NCBI RefSeq assembly: GCF_000392615.1
Contig: NZ_KB933398.1
Span: 1,975,136 to 2,039,135 of the forward strand
Reading direction: 5' to 3'
Source: Lysinibacillus sphaericus OT4b.31
GTDB taxonomy: Bacteria; Bacillota; Bacilli; Bacillales_A; Planococcaceae
DNA length: 64,000 bases
Below the pieces are notes generated by a model. That model was given only the letters and a program-made list of their open reading frames with translations. It did not search any database and was not told the origin of the DNA. How positions within the stretch are numbered: position 1 is the first letter of the stretch; each line of letters begins with the position of its first letter. A program made the translations under genes and the position numbers. Of this stretch, positions 55,039 to 64,000 are shown piece after piece.

Positions 55039-57810
55039 ATGATGGAAAGTCAAAAGTATGCAATTGTAGATTTGGAGACAACTGGTCATTCGCCTGCAAA
55101 TGGTGACCGGATGATTCAAATTGCCATTGTTATTATGAAGGATTGGGAAATTGAGCGTACGTATACGAAGTTTATACATCCAGGTAAAGCCATTCCATCC
55201 TTCATTCAAGATTTAACGCAAATTACGGATGAGGATGTAAAGGATGCCTTACCGTTTGAAGCGCATGCCGACTACATATATGAACTAATTACCGATTGTG
55301 TGTTTGTCGCGCATAATACGGATTTTGACTTATCCTTTTTACAAGCAGAGTTTAAGCGAGCGGGTTTACCAAAATGGCAAGGCAAGAAAATGGATACTGT
55401 TGAACTAGCGAAAATCTTATTCCCTATGTCATTAAGCTTTAAGTTAGGTGATTTAGCAGCAGATTTAAATATTGAGCTAGCCAATGCACATCGAGCGGAT
55501 GATGACGCACGTGCCACGGCTGAGCTTTTCAAACAATGCTGGAAGGAGCTACTAAGTCTACCTCAACTGACACTCGAACAAATGCATAAGCGTTCGTTCC
55601 GTTTAAAATCAAATTTATCTCAGCTGTTCTTTGAGGCACTGCAAATTAAACGTCAACATGTCACAACACATGACAACGTTTCCTATTTCCGTAATTTTGC
55701 TATTTGTGATGGACGAAAAAAATATGCAAATAAGCTGGAACTGGCACCTTACCCACAAACAGCTGTCGATAAAGAGGAGCTCATGGCAAAAGCTATGCCG
55801 AATTACGAGCAACGACCAGCACAATTTGCGATGATGGACACGATCTGGCAGGCGCTTAACGATAAAGAAGAATGTGTCATTGAGGCATCAACAGGCATCG
55901 GCAAAACGGTCGGTTACTTATTACCTGCCATTTTATATGCCCGTACACACAATAAAAAAATTGCCATCAGTACGTACACAGCACATTTACAGGAACAGCT
56001 TGTGGAAGAGGAACTTCCGAAAATTGAAAGAATCCTCGGCACAAAGGTCAATATTGCTGTACTAAAAGGGATGCAGCATTATATTGACCTCACACGCTTT
56101 GAACAGTATATGGCCTATGCGGACGAATCCTATGATGATACCTTTACGATTTTACAGCTGCTCGTATGGCTTACCAAAACGGAAACGGGTGTGTTAAGCG
56201 AGCTTAATGTATCAGGCGGAGGGCAGTTATTTTTAGAAAAAATTCGTAAAATGCCAGATGAAAAACCGTCAAAGGGCTTCGATTTCTATGAACAGGCGTT
56301 AAAAAATAGTGAAGCAGCTGATTGTATTGTAACCAATCATTCGATGGTACTCAGCGATTTAGTACGCCAAACACCTATTTTTACACAAATTGACGGTTGG
56401 ATTATCGATGAGGCTCATCAATTTATTCAATCTGCCATGCAACAAGATGAAACAGTTTTATCCTATACGCAGTGGAAATATGTGTTTGGACAAATTGGTA
56501 CAATGGAGGACACAGCGCTCTTTCAGCAATTTAGCCAAGCTGCCAAGAAAAAACAGCGCGTACCCATGCAACACTTACAGCAACTTGATAAACAATTTAT
56601 CCGCCTTCAACGTGTTTTTGATGAGACCATTCAGCGTGCCGTACAAAGAATGCAGCAACAAATAAAGGGCAAGCAAATAGGTAGCAAATGCACCTTGTTT
56701 TTGGAGGACGTATCTTTGGCGAAAGAGCCATTCTTGCACGTTAGCAAGCTTCTCCAGCAGTGGTTAGACCTAGCAACGGAAGCGGGCCAAGCCTTTGACA
56801 ACGATATCGAACAATTAGATAAAAATGAAGTTTTCATTTTATCAGAGTGGCATTATTGGATTCGCGAAATGAAGCTGAAAGTCGTCGAATGGGAAGAAAT
56901 TTTCCTTGCCCCACAGGAAGATAATTCTGTATGGCTTGAGTTTGATTTACGCAGCGTACCAGGCAGTCTGTGTGTCTATAAAAAGCCCATTAATGTGACG
57001 CCAATTATTGAAAAAGTACTTGCACCACTTCGAAGACAAGCAAGTATCGTGTGGACATCAGGGACGTTAACTGTGCCAGGTAATGAACGTTTTGTTACAC
57101 GACAACTCGGCATTTCCGATAGTGTACAAGTAGTACAATTACAGGCACCACCAGCGTATTATGCCGGTGCGAAGGCCTATATCGTTACAGATATGCCTGA
57201 TATTCAACATGTCACGCAGGATGAATATATTGAAGCGGTTGCGCACGCCATCACACGCACAGTTCGTATGACGGAAGGACGCTGTTTCGTGCTATTTACA
57301 GCGCAGGACATGTTACGAAAAACGGTTGAGCTCATCCAAGACAGTGAGCTGCTCGACGACTACATGCTCTTTGCACAAGGCGTTACAGGCGGTAGTCGCA
57401 TGCGCATCCTAAAATCATTCCAAAAATTTAGTCATGCGGTGCTCTTTGGTACAAACAGCTTTTGGGAAGGTGTTGACGTACCAGGCGACGCACTTGCCTC
57501 TGTCATTGTCGTACGTCTGCCGTTCTCGTCACCAGAGGAACCTGTCTTTAAAGCGCGTGCGAAACACCTAGTAGCGCAAGGGCACAACTCCTTTAATGAA
57601 CTGTCATTACCGGAAGCTATCATGCGCTTTAAACAAGGCTTTGGTCGGTTGATCCGCTCATCACAAGACAAAGGTGCCTTTATCGTCTTGGATCGCCGCA
57701 TCAGCACAAAATCATATGGTAAGGAATTTATTAAGGCCTTGCCGCCAATTGATGTCAAGAAATTGCAGTTGCCTGAGTTGTTGAAAGAATTAAGTAATTG
57801 GCAGAAATAA
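55039..57810 (+). CDS. dinG: DinG-type ATP-dependent helicase with N-terminal exonuclease domain
   Basis: A 923-residue DNA repair protein. The N-terminal DEDD 3'-5' exonuclease domain (about 1-175) has the motif VDLETTGHSP and HRADDDARAT. The XPD-like helicase part has Walker A EASTGIGKTVGYLLPA at about 286, Walker B IIDEAHQF, and motif VI region FGRLIRSSQDKGAF. The four cysteines that hold an iron-sulfur cluster in E. coli DinG are not evident, as expected for the Gram-positive exonuclease-fused type. The start is uncertain (GTG 55,018, ATG 55,039 or 55,042). In B. subtilis it follows panD. Confidence 0.94.
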   Translation: MMESQKYAIVDLETTGHSPANGDRMIQIAIVIMKDWEIERTYTKFIHPGKAIPSFIQDLTQITDEDVKDALPFEAHADYIYELITDCVFVAHNTDFDLSFLQAEFKRAGLPKWQGKKMDTVELAKILFPMSLSFKLGDLAADLNIELANAHRADDDARATAELFKQCWKELLSLPQLTLEQMHKRSFRLKSNLSQLFFEALQIKRQHVTTHDNVSYFRNFAICDGRKKYANKLELAPYPQTAVDKEELMAKAMPNYEQRPAQFAMMDTIWQALNDKEECVIEASTGIGKTVGYLLPAILYARTHNKKIAISTYTAHLQEQLVEEELPKIERILGTKVNIAVLKGMQHYIDLTRFEQYMAYADESYDDTFTILQLLVWLTKTETGVLSELNVSGGGQLFLEKIRKMPDEKPSKGFDFYEQALKNSEAADCIVTNHSMVLSDLVRQTPIFTQIDGWIIDEAHQFIQSAMQQDETVLSYTQWKYVFGQIGTMEDTALFQQFSQAAKKKQRVPMQHLQQLDKQFIRLQRVFDETIQRAVQRMQQQIKGKQIGSKCTLFLEDVSLAKEPFLHVSKLLQQWLDLATEAGQAFDNDIEQLDKNEVFILSEWHYWIREMKLKVVEWEEIFLAPQEDNSVWLEFDLRSVPGSLCVYKKPINVTPIIEKVLAPLRRQASIVWTSGTLTVPGNERFVTRQLGISDSVQVVQLQAPPAYYAGAKAYIVTDMPDIQHVTQDEYIEAVAHAITRTVRMTEGRCFVLFTAQDMLRKTVELIQDSELLDDYMLFAQGVTGGSRMRILKSFQKFSHAVLFGTNSFWEGVDVPGDALASVIVVRLPFSSPEEPVFKARAKHLVAQGHNSFNELSLPEAIMRFKQGFGRLIRSSQDKGAFIVLDRRISTKSYGKEFIKALPPIDVKKLQLPELLKELSNWQK

Positions 57811-57814
57811 CTGT

Positions 57815-57847
57815 AAATCCCCTAAATTAAGACCTAGGGGATTTTTG
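57815..57847 (+). terminator. Terminator after dinG
   Basis: A perfect AAATCCCCTA/TAGGGGATTT stem followed by T, five bases after the dinG stop. Confidence 0.9.
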
Positions 57848-57936
57848 TGAAACGTTAGAGTTCAATATCAGTGCATATATAAAGTTGTGTAAGTTATCTA
57901 TTAGTAAACTGATTATTTAGAGGAGTTGACAAGAAT

Positions 57937-58599
57937 ATGTCAGGGCGTTATAAAGTATTTTGTTTTGTCTTTAGTCTGATGGCAGTAGCTTTTGTTTTGA
58001 CGGGTTGTGGCACATCAGCAGAAGAGGAGAAGACGGCTAAGGAATCAGGCGAAAAAACAGATTATTCATCAGCTGTGAAAGAAAATCCGATTGTGACGAT
58101 TACCATGAGCAATGATGAAAAAATTGTGATTGAATTAGAGCCTTCTACAGCTCCCAATACGGTAGCTAATTTTATTTCCTTAGTTGAAGAAGGGTACTAT
58201 GATGGTCTGATTTTCCATCGAGTTATCCCTGGTTTTATGATTCAAGGTGGAGATCCTTTAGGAAATGGATCAGGTGGACCAGAATATTCCATTGAAGGTG
58301 AATTTTCTTCAAGTGGTTTTGAAAATAATCTAAAACACGAACGTGGTGTTATTTCAATGGCACGGACAGATGATCCGAATTCTGCAGGATCTCAATTTTT
58401 TATTATGGTGGAAGAAGCACTAAACCTTGACGGAGATTATGCTTCTTTTGGGAAAGTAATCGGGGGAATGGAAACAGTTGATGCAATTGTTGCCGCTGAC
58501 CGAGATAGTGCAAATAAGCCGTTAGAAGATCAGCAAATGAAAAAGGTCGAAGTGGATACGAAGGGTTTTGACTACCCTGCTCCAAAAGTACAAAAATAG
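57937..58599 (+). CDS. Cyclophilin-type peptidyl-prolyl isomerase lipoprotein
   Basis: A 220-residue exported lipoprotein foldase. Lipobox LTGC at about Cys24 after a hydrophobic signal, then a cyclophilin domain (about 50-205) with LIFHRVIPGFMIQGGDP, the catalytic arginine in FHRV, and SAGSQFFIM. The expected tryptophan of cyclosporin-sensitive forms is not apparent. It probably helps fold secreted proteins outside the membrane. GAGGAG precedes the ATG. Confidence 0.93.
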   Translation: MSGRYKVFCFVFSLMAVAFVLTGCGTSAEEEKTAKESGEKTDYSSAVKENPIVTITMSNDEKIVIELEPSTAPNTVANFISLVEEGYYDGLIFHRVIPGFMIQGGDPLGNGSGGPEYSIEGEFSSSGFENNLKHERGVISMARTDDPNSAGSQFFIMVEEALNLDGDYASFGKVIGGMETVDAIVAADRDSANKPLEDQQMKKVEVDTKGFDYPAPKVQK

Positions 58600-58947
58600 A
58601 GAGTATGACAATCCGAAACATACTAATTTGATGACTTTGTAAGTAATAGTGCAGCATAAAAAACTGCTCTCTGACAAGGAGACAGTCAAAATAATAAAAT
58701 ACTTAAACGGCTTGAGCCCTATAATTTAATGGACTCAAGCCGTTTAATTTTTCTGGGTACTCTAGTTTTCATCAGGTTTGCTCGTAAAAATCTACAGTGT
58801 AGCGAGTTACTTCGACTCGATGCGTAGATGAGGTGATAAAGGCATCAACCTGTTGAGAGAAATGGTATGAAGATAGAAAGAACGCTGTAGAATACTGGAA
58901 ATAGAAAATTAAAATCAATAGCAGCTTCCAATTTGCGTAAGGAGTGA
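58600..58947. other. 348-bp gap with terminator
   Basis: No gene seen apart from the terminator at 58,703. The stretch from 58,760 has short broken frames only. Confidence 0.5.
58703..58753 (+). terminator. Terminator downstream of the cyclophilin gene
   Basis: A perfect 14-bp stem TTAAACGGCTTGAG/CTCAAGCCGTTTAA, followed by TTTTT. Confidence 0.92.
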
Positions 58948-59354
58948 TTGAAATTTTGGTTCGACAAACAAAATGAAGATGCACTGTATATGGATATTCG
59001 CCAAACAAGCGATACGTTATGTGATGGTCGAAAATTAGAGGTTAATCCATATATATTAGCGGATTTAAGAAACATGCCATTTGAGGACACCAGTTTTTAT
59101 TTAGTCGTTTTTGATCCGCCACATTTATTCAAAGCAGGCGAGGAATCATGGTTGGACTTGATGAAGATACTTGGCAAGGTGATATTTCAAAAGGATTCAA
59201 TGAATGTATGAGAGTTTTGAAGACAAACGGAACACTTATTTTTAAGTGGAATGAGGACCAAATAAAACTTGGCTAAGTTTTAAAAGCGATTGGTGTTAGT
59301 CCACTTTTCAGTAATCGTAGAAGTAAGACACATTGGCTCGTGTTCATGAAGTAA
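58948..59354 (+). pseudogene. Broken class I SAM-dependent methyltransferase
   Basis: TTG start after AAGGAG. The first frame reads MKFWFDKQNEDALYMDIRQT, LCDGRKLEVNP and LVVFDPPHLFKAGEESW, where DPPHL is the DPPY-like motif of DNA or protein methyltransferases. A frameshift near 59,150 leads to DISKGFNECMRVLKTNGTLI and FKWNEDQIKLG, then an in-frame stop, and a final PLFSNRRSKTHWLVFMK to 59,354. Full length would be about 135 residues, a size and pattern found in phage-type methyltransferases. A group II intron lies 20 bases downstream. Confidence 0.8.
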
Positions 59355-59373
59355 GTTACTGAACACTTTGAGG

Positions 59374-61969
59374 GTGCGAAACGTTTCCCTATAAATGCAT
59401 ATGCACGAAATGGGAGGGCTGTCATAACAGCCACAACTGATTAACCGAAATTCGGAATGAAAGCCGTCATGTTGAGCTGAAACGAATTATCTGATACTCC
59501 TACATGCATGGAATGGTAATAGACAGGACGTGTATGAAGCTAGGTAAAGTCGGCTGAAGAGTACCTAAGTCGCTAAGAAAGGATATGGTTCTCGATAGGT
59601 CGGGATGCTACAAAATATCTATGGTGAGAATGCCCGTCAGGGTTGACAAACTTGCGAATGTACGGGTCTAAAAGTGTATTATCTCTGAAAAGGATAAACT
59701 GCACAAGCAGAGTTCATTATCGAAAAGTACGAATCCTCGACAGGAAATTCGAGATACTTAACAATGAGAGTATAAATGAACAGGCTCATAGTAAGCACCT
59801 AAAGATATATGCAGAGCCAGGTTATTCGGAACGTTGTAAGCAAGGAACATCTATTCAAACGACTATTATCGGGATGGTGGATATAAGGTGAATACCAAAA
59901 TTTCTTTATCCTTGTGAAAGTAGGGGAACAGTACCAATGAAGCGAGTAACGACCGAGGAGGGATAGCCCCAAGTCTTGTTCTTTGAAAACTAAATCAACT
60001 AAATGAAACTCACAAGGTCGAGTAAGATGATGGGACTTTTCAGATGAAAGGGGCAACACACCATCGGTGAGTACAACACTACGACATACAGAATATTATG
60101 ATATGCAAAGTATATTTGATGACCTTTACGAAAGAAGTAAAAATACCGCAACAAAAGGTGTAAATTTATACGAACTTATCATATCCAAAAATAATATTCT
60201 ACTAGCTTATCGGAATATTAAGGCTAACACGGGTTCAAAGACTGCTGGTACAGATGGTATCACCATAGAGCAATATAAAATAGAAGATGTTGAAACTTTC
60301 GTTGATGAAATCAGAACAATTTTAAAAAACTATAAACCTCAAACGATTAGAAGGGTAGAAATACCAAAACCAAATGGGAAAACTAGACCATTAGGTATCC
60401 CAACCATGAGAGATAGATTAATACAACAAATGTTTAAACAAGTACTAGAACCCATCTGTGAGGCTAGGTTCTATAACCATTCCTATGGTTTTAGACCAAA
60501 TAGATCAACTCATCATGCAATAGGAAGATGCCAATATCTTGCTAACCTTACAAACAATCATCACGTAGTAGACGTAGATATTCAAGGTTTCTTTGATAAT
60601 GTAAGCCACTCGAAACTGATAAAACAAATGTACAGTATAGGGATTTGTGACAAGAGGGTACTAAGGGTAGTATCAAAAATGCTTAAAGCACCTGTGAAAG
60701 GTATAGGAATATCGACCAAAGGAACTCCGCAAGGAGGGATTCTATCACCTCTCCTATCCAATATTGTACTAAACGATTTGGATTGGTGGATTAGTAAGCA
60801 ATGGGAAAATATGAAAACCGAGTTCAATTATAAAAAGAAGCCAATCAAAGTTTCAAGAATAAAGAAAACAACAGTTTTAAAGGAAATGTATATTGTGCGA
60901 TACGCAGACGACTTTAAGATATTTACAAACTCCCATAAGAATGCCTTCAAAATTTATCATGCCGTTAAAGGTTATCTTAAGAATCGCTTAAATCTTGACA
61001 TATCTAACGAGAAATCACAAATTACTAATTTAAGAAAAAGGGCATCCGACTTCCTCGGATTCTCCCTTAAAGTAGTAAGAAAACGAAAGAAATATGTAGC
61101 TAACACGCATGTTATGGATGATAAAGTGAAAACAATTCTGCAAAAAGCTAGAAAGTTAATTCACGAAATCCAAAAAAGTCCAACAGCCAAAACGGCTACG
61201 GGGTATAACTTATATATTCTCGGAATTAAAAACTATTACAAGATTGCAACGCATGTGAATATTGACTTTTCAAAAATAGCCTATCGGCTCTCTCGAACCT
61301 TATACAATCGACTCAAATCTATTGGGAAATACGGAATACCTATACAACCCTCAGAAACATATAAAAGATTTAACAAAAATAATTTCAGGACATTTGAAAT
61401 AGGGGGTACCCACCTTTTTCCTTTAGCAGATATAAAAACTGTGAACAGTAGAAATTTTAGCCAAGATTTATGCAACTATACGAAAGAAGGAAGATTAAAG
61501 CTACATAAACAGCTAAAGAACGATGTAGCTATTGAAATAAACAGACTGTTAAAAACAACCTTCTATAACGATAACCTTGAGTACGCAGACAACCGAATTT
61601 CAAGATACTCCATGCAGTCAGGGAAATGTGCGATAACAGGAGAATTCTTAGTGGCAGAAGAAGTCCATTGTCATCACAGAATCCCTCGCCATATGGGAGG
61701 TACAGATGAATTCAAGAATCTCGTAATAGTGCATAGAAATGTTCACAGATTAATCCATGCTACAGAAACAGAAACGATTGAACGATATAAGAGCCTTCTC
61801 CAATTGGATGGAAAACAATTGGAGAAATTAAACCAATTTCGTAAGAAATGTAATTTAGTTGCTTTAGGCTAAAAGAATAAGATGGAACGCCTAATGCGGT
61901 GAAAGCTGCACGTTGGGTGTGGAGCAGGGGAAAAGATGGAGATAACTTCAAAGTCTTACCTATTGCTAT
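59374..61969 (+). mobile_element. Group II intron with encoded RT/maturase
   Basis: The 5' end GTGCG at 59,374 matches the GTGYG consensus. About 690 bases of structured domain I-IV RNA precede the open frame. Domain V is at about 61,886-61,920 (ACGCCTAA/TTGGGTGT with a GTGAAAGC cap), followed by domain VI and a 3' end CTATTGCTAT at about 61,969. The protein begins in domain IV. Boundaries are by eye; the exact 3' end may be off by a few bases, and the exon-binding pairs were not confirmed. Confidence 0.85.
60067..61872 (+). CDS. ltrA: Group II intron reverse transcriptase / maturase with HNH endonuclease
   Basis: A 601-residue multi-domain protein that splices the intron RNA and copies it into DNA targets. 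RT domain about 55-345 with PKPNGKTRPLGIPTMRDR, KGTPQGGILSPLLSNI and catalytic RYADDF. Maturase domain X about 375-480. C-terminal HNH: CAITGEFLVAEEVHCHHRI (about 520) with HRNVHRLIH. The start is GTG in domain IV. All catalytic residues appear intact, so the element may be active. Confidence 0.95.
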   Translation: MSTTLRHTEYYDMQSIFDDLYERSKNTATKGVNLYELIISKNNILLAYRNIKANTGSKTAGTDGITIEQYKIEDVETFVDEIRTILKNYKPQTIRRVEIPKPNGKTRPLGIPTMRDRLIQQMFKQVLEPICEARFYNHSYGFRPNRSTHHAIGRCQYLANLTNNHHVVDVDIQGFFDNVSHSKLIKQMYSIGICDKRVLRVVSKMLKAPVKGIGISTKGTPQGGILSPLLSNIVLNDLDWWISKQWENMKTEFNYKKKPIKVSRIKKTTVLKEMYIVRYADDFKIFTNSHKNAFKIYHAVKGYLKNRLNLDISNEKSQITNLRKRASDFLGFSLKVVRKRKKYVANTHVMDDKVKTILQKARKLIHEIQKSPTAKTATGYNLYILGIKNYYKIATHVNIDFSKIAYRLSRTLYNRLKSIGKYGIPIQPSETYKRFNKNNFRTFEIGGTHLFPLADIKTVNSRNFSQDLCNYTKEGRLKLHKQLKNDVAIEINRLLKTTFYNDNLEYADNRISRYSMQSGKCAITGEFLVAEEVHCHHRIPRHMGGTDEFKNLVIVHRNVHRLIHATETETIERYKSLLQLDGKQLEKLNQFRKKCNLVALG

Positions 61970-61978
61970 AAATTGTAA

Positions 61979-62013
61979 GTAAAAAAAAGGTCACTTCCAA
62001 TTCAAAAAGTGAC
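61979..62013 (-). terminator. GGTCAC-type terminator 1
   Basis: GGTCACTT pairs with AAGTGACC. On the minus strand it is followed by a run of seven or more T. Confidence 0.75.
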
Positions 62014-62139
62014 CAATTATTTATGGGGAGCGTGTTTCTATTTGGAAGTGAACAAAAGAATTGAATTTGTAGATTACTCATGACACTACCATATTACGTT
62101 TGCTAAACAGGTACACTTAGACATTTGACATTTATGAAT

Positions 62140-62171
62140 AAAAAAGAGTCACCAGGCTGGGGGTGACCCTT
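62140..62171 (-). terminator. GGTCAC-type terminator 2, downstream of YjcZ gene 1
   Basis: GTCACC pairs with GGTGAC. On the minus strand T6 follows. It lies about 150 bases beyond the YjcZ gene 1 stop. Confidence 0.75.
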
Positions 62172-62321
62172 TGGTCATAACAGGAGTGAATAAAGCTGAT
62201 AGATTGCATTATACTACTATTATGATAATTCGCAGAAGGGAGAAGGTAGATTATTGATAGTTGCCAATAATGAAGGTGCTAGCCTTCTATATTAACTCTT
62301 TACACCTGAAAAATTAAAATG

Positions 62322-62441
62322 TTAATAAGATTTATGCATGAAACTAGCGCCGACAATAATTAAAAGAATGAATAGAACCACAATTAGGGCGAATTTTGAA
62401 CCAGAATTAGAGCCATAATCACTACTATAATCTTGAGACAT
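62322..62441 (-). CDS. YjcZ-family small sporulation membrane protein 1
   Basis: A 39-residue protein MSQDYSSDYGSNSGSKFALI ending in a hydrophobic helix [16 protein letters not shown]. This is the signature of YjcZ/YhaL-type tiny membrane proteins made during sporulation. GGAGGG lies a few bases upstream of its ATG. It forms a tandem duplication with the next gene. Confidence 0.88.
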   Translation of the reverse strand: MSQDYSSDYGSNSGSKFALIVVLFILLIIVGASFMHKSY

Positions 62442-62563
62442 AATAACTTCCCTCCTTTCTATTTTCTATAATATGTATAGTTGTCAAATGGAGTTGCGAT
62501 ATTTATCTATTCAATAAAATAAATTTTAAAAATAATAATCAAGTTATATCAAGAGATTTAATG

Positions 62564-62591
62564 AAAAAAGGTCACCTTTGTAAAAGTGACC
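62564..62591 (-). terminator. GGTCAC-type terminator 3, downstream of YjcZ gene 2
   Basis: GGTCAC pairs with GTGACC. On the minus strand it is followed by TTTTTTC. Confidence 0.75.
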
Positions 62592-62678
62592 CTGAAATAA
62601 GGGGGCGTAAGGCTAAATTAGCCATATCATAATATATATTTCAATGCGGTGTTAACAAGCAACGGAGGATTATAAAGA

Positions 62679-62828
62679 TTAATACAAGAAACTAGCGCCG
62701 ACAATAATTAAAAGGATGAATAGAACAACAATTAGGACGAATGAGGAACCGCCACCATAGCCACCGCTATTATAGCCTCCGTAATAACAATTGTTGTTGT
62801 AATTACCTACATTTCCGGAATATCCCAT
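62679..62828 (-). CDS. YjcZ-family small sporulation membrane protein 2
   Basis: A 49-residue protein with a Gly/Tyr/Asn-rich N terminus ([20 protein letters not shown]) and the same hydrophobic helix [18 protein letters not shown] as its neighbour. A paralogue with a longer glycine-rich head. AGGAGGG precedes the ATG. Probably forms a spore-coat or forespore-membrane part; the exact role is unknown. Confidence 0.9.
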   Translation of the reverse strand: MGYSGNVGNYNNNCYYGGYNSGGYGGGSSFVLIVVLFILLIIVGASFLY

Positions 62829-63459
62829 AAAAAACCCTCCTTTCTACAATCTATAATATGTTAGTTGTAAAAAGGAATGGAGGTGTTTATCTAATCAATA
62901 TTTTCTTTTGATGAATAAATAATCGTGTTTACGTATTATGAGTACACAAAAAACAGTTAGAAGCTGCTTGGATAGGTTAAAGCAATGGCAGAGCTTAATC
63001 CATACCACTTAAATTTTTCCGAAATCATTGCGTCTGGATTAAATCAGGAGTGGGCTTGGGAACAATTATATGGTCGTTTCGAATTTATAGATTAATGAAT
63101 AATATGAAACTATTGTGGAGCAACCTGAAGAAGCATTCCAAGGAATAGCTTTGGAAGGGAAAGCAAGGAAGTACACGATTCTAAGCCAAAGGTTTTTTTA
63201 CCGATTCTAGACGGCTATTTAAAAGCTATTCGAAACAATTATTTCATCCTTCCAAAGGTACACAAGTATAGCAAATTCGAGGCAATTATGATAGCCAAGG
63301 GACTAGAGGATAATTAAAAACCTATCTCTTAGCTCAAAAATTCCCTTTATTAAAATGAGTAAAAGAACAAGTAAAACGTCTATGCATAGATTTGATTACT
63401 ACATACTCTAGCTATATAGAGAGAGTTCTCTATACTATTAAATGAAAAGAGGGAATATT
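62829..63459. other. 630-bp region with promoter, pseudogene and hairpin
   Basis: Between the YjcZ gene 2 start and the CsxC-like gene. Contains the pseudogene at 62,985-63,317 and a TATAGAGA/TTCTCTATA hairpin at 63,412-63,434. No other gene seen. Confidence 0.5.
62985..63317 (+). pseudogene. Broken hypothetical gene
   Basis: Three pieces in changing frames: MAELNPYHLNFSEIIASGLN then EWAWEQLYGRFEFID with a stop; EQPEEAFQGIALEGKARKYT; and LDGYLKAIRNNYFILPKVHK to FEAIMIAKGLEDN with a stop at 63,315. Together about 110 residues. The family is not recognised. Confidence 0.5.
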
Positions 63460-64000
63460 TTGAGTGATCAATTAGATAATCAGATCCAACCTTGTCCTGT
63501 ATCATCAACTGAACAAACACCATTATCTAGTGCGAATACCCCAGTCATCGCTTCACCGCTTTCCACTCCAATTATTAAAATACCGGTAGTTCTTGCAGAA
63601 CCAACACTTCAAATTGTTGTGGAGTCAGATATTACGCTTAATCCTGCAGCAACTGAAATCAAAAGAGTGAAAAAAAATGTATTCCTGAATCAAGTTAAAC
63701 TGGTACCGGTTAGATTCACACGTATTGCTGGCACTGACTTTTTTAGGGTAACACGGGCTAAATTATTTGTAGCAGGACATATTCGTAAAAATATAGAATA
63801 TGCTTCAGCAGAATGTAATGGGGCACTTCGAGATAGAATTGCCGATGTTCCGTTTTCTGGTTTTGCAGACCTCACTTTCCCACAAGAAGCTGGAGGCCCT
63901 ACTCCAATCTTAGGAATTTCCGAGTTTGCCGAAGTGAACTTCCTTAATGAACATACCCAACTGGATGCTCGATTGGATAAGTTTTTCTTCCAAAACCTCG
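63460..64000 (+). CDS. CsxC-like exosporium/spore surface protein, 5' part (runs off the window)
   Basis: Open to the window end (180 codons). Starts LSDQLDNQIQPCPVSSTEQ with a Pro/Ser/Thr-rich head, then a beta-rich domain with KKNVFLNQVKLVPVRFTRIA, FRVTRAKLFVAGHIRKNIEY and FSGFADLTFP, the pattern of CsxC-type and SPOCS-like spore proteins. The TTG at 63,460 follows AGAGGG by six bases; an in-frame ATG at 63,442 lacks a site. Placement after YjcZ genes suggests a spore-surface cluster. Full length is unknown. Confidence 0.78.
   Translation, partial: MSDQLDNQIQPCPVSSTEQTPLSSANTPVIASPLSTPIIKIPVVLAEPTLQIVVESDITLNPAATEIKRVKKNVFLNQVKLVPVRFTRIAGTDFFRVTRAKLFVAGHIRKNIEYASAECNGALRDRIADVPFSGFADLTFPQEAGGPTPILGISEFAEVNFLNEHTQLDARLDKFFFQNL

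Larger units (their letters stand above)
61970..62321. other. 352-bp gap between the intron and YjcZ gene 1
   Basis: Two GTCAC-type terminators pointing leftwards (61,979 and 62,140) and otherwise AT-rich sequence with no gene. Confidence 0.55.

Noticed and set aside
59643..59891. 82-codon open frame
   Set aside because: It lies within the structured RNA of the group II intron upstream of the maturase frame.

Overview
This window looks like part of the chromosome of a low-GC, spore-forming Bacillales species. The best fit is Lysinibacillus or a close relative (inference). Supporting points are the Bacillus-like gene order, the YjcZ-type small spore proteins, a CsxC-like exosporium protein, an S-layer-homology enzyme, long AT-rich intergenic regions and several dispersed palindromic repeats.

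Bases 1-31,170 are a conserved housekeeping backbone. It runs heptaprenyl diphosphate synthase (end only), ndk, a three-gene fatty-acid degradation insert, a small membrane protein, cheR, the aromatic amino acid block (aroC, aroB, aroH, hisC, tyrA, aroA), a TPR protein, ypiB, ypiF, the menaquinol:cytochrome c reductase genes qcrABC, ypjA, a zinc peptidase, a YitT-family gene on the minus strand, then mazG-like, dapB, mgsA, bshA, cca and birA. A minus-strand PadR/DUF1700/DUF4097 operon follows, then panBCD. Compared with the well-known Bacillus subtilis order, the trp genes between aroH and hisC and bshB1 between mgsA and bshA are missing here. The panB leader is a structured RNA with mutually exclusive terminator and antiterminator pairings.

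Bases 31,170-55,040 form an accessory region between panD and dinG, which are neighbours in B. subtilis. It carries an oleate hydratase, a Fur-controlled ferric-siderophore ABC transporter with its binding lipoprotein, IS3 and IS110 remnants, a c-di-GMP-I riboswitch with its own terminator but no obvious gene, a chemoreceptor, a secreted amidase with three SLH domains, two decayed ECF sigma/anti-sigma pairs, a very large subtilisin-like protease ending in a (Gly-Asn)46 tract encoded by a hexanucleotide repeat, a glutamate-type symporter and an unknown lipoprotein. Pseudogenes and intergenic debris are dense.

Bases 55,040-64,000 return to the backbone with dinG, followed by a cyclophilin lipoprotein, a broken methyltransferase, a complete-looking group II intron with an RT/maturase/HNH protein, two tiny YjcZ-family spore genes on the minus strand, another pseudogene, and the start of a CsxC-like spore-surface protein that runs off the end.

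The most interesting items are the panB leader switch, the orphan c-di-GMP riboswitch with a neighbouring unexplained RNA structure, the Gly-Asn repeat tail, two arrays of a related 21-bp tandem repeat, a 79-bp palindromic element with two tandem copies and one diverged copy, and the mosaic of decayed regulators. I found no CRISPR array, tRNA, rRNA or complete defence system.
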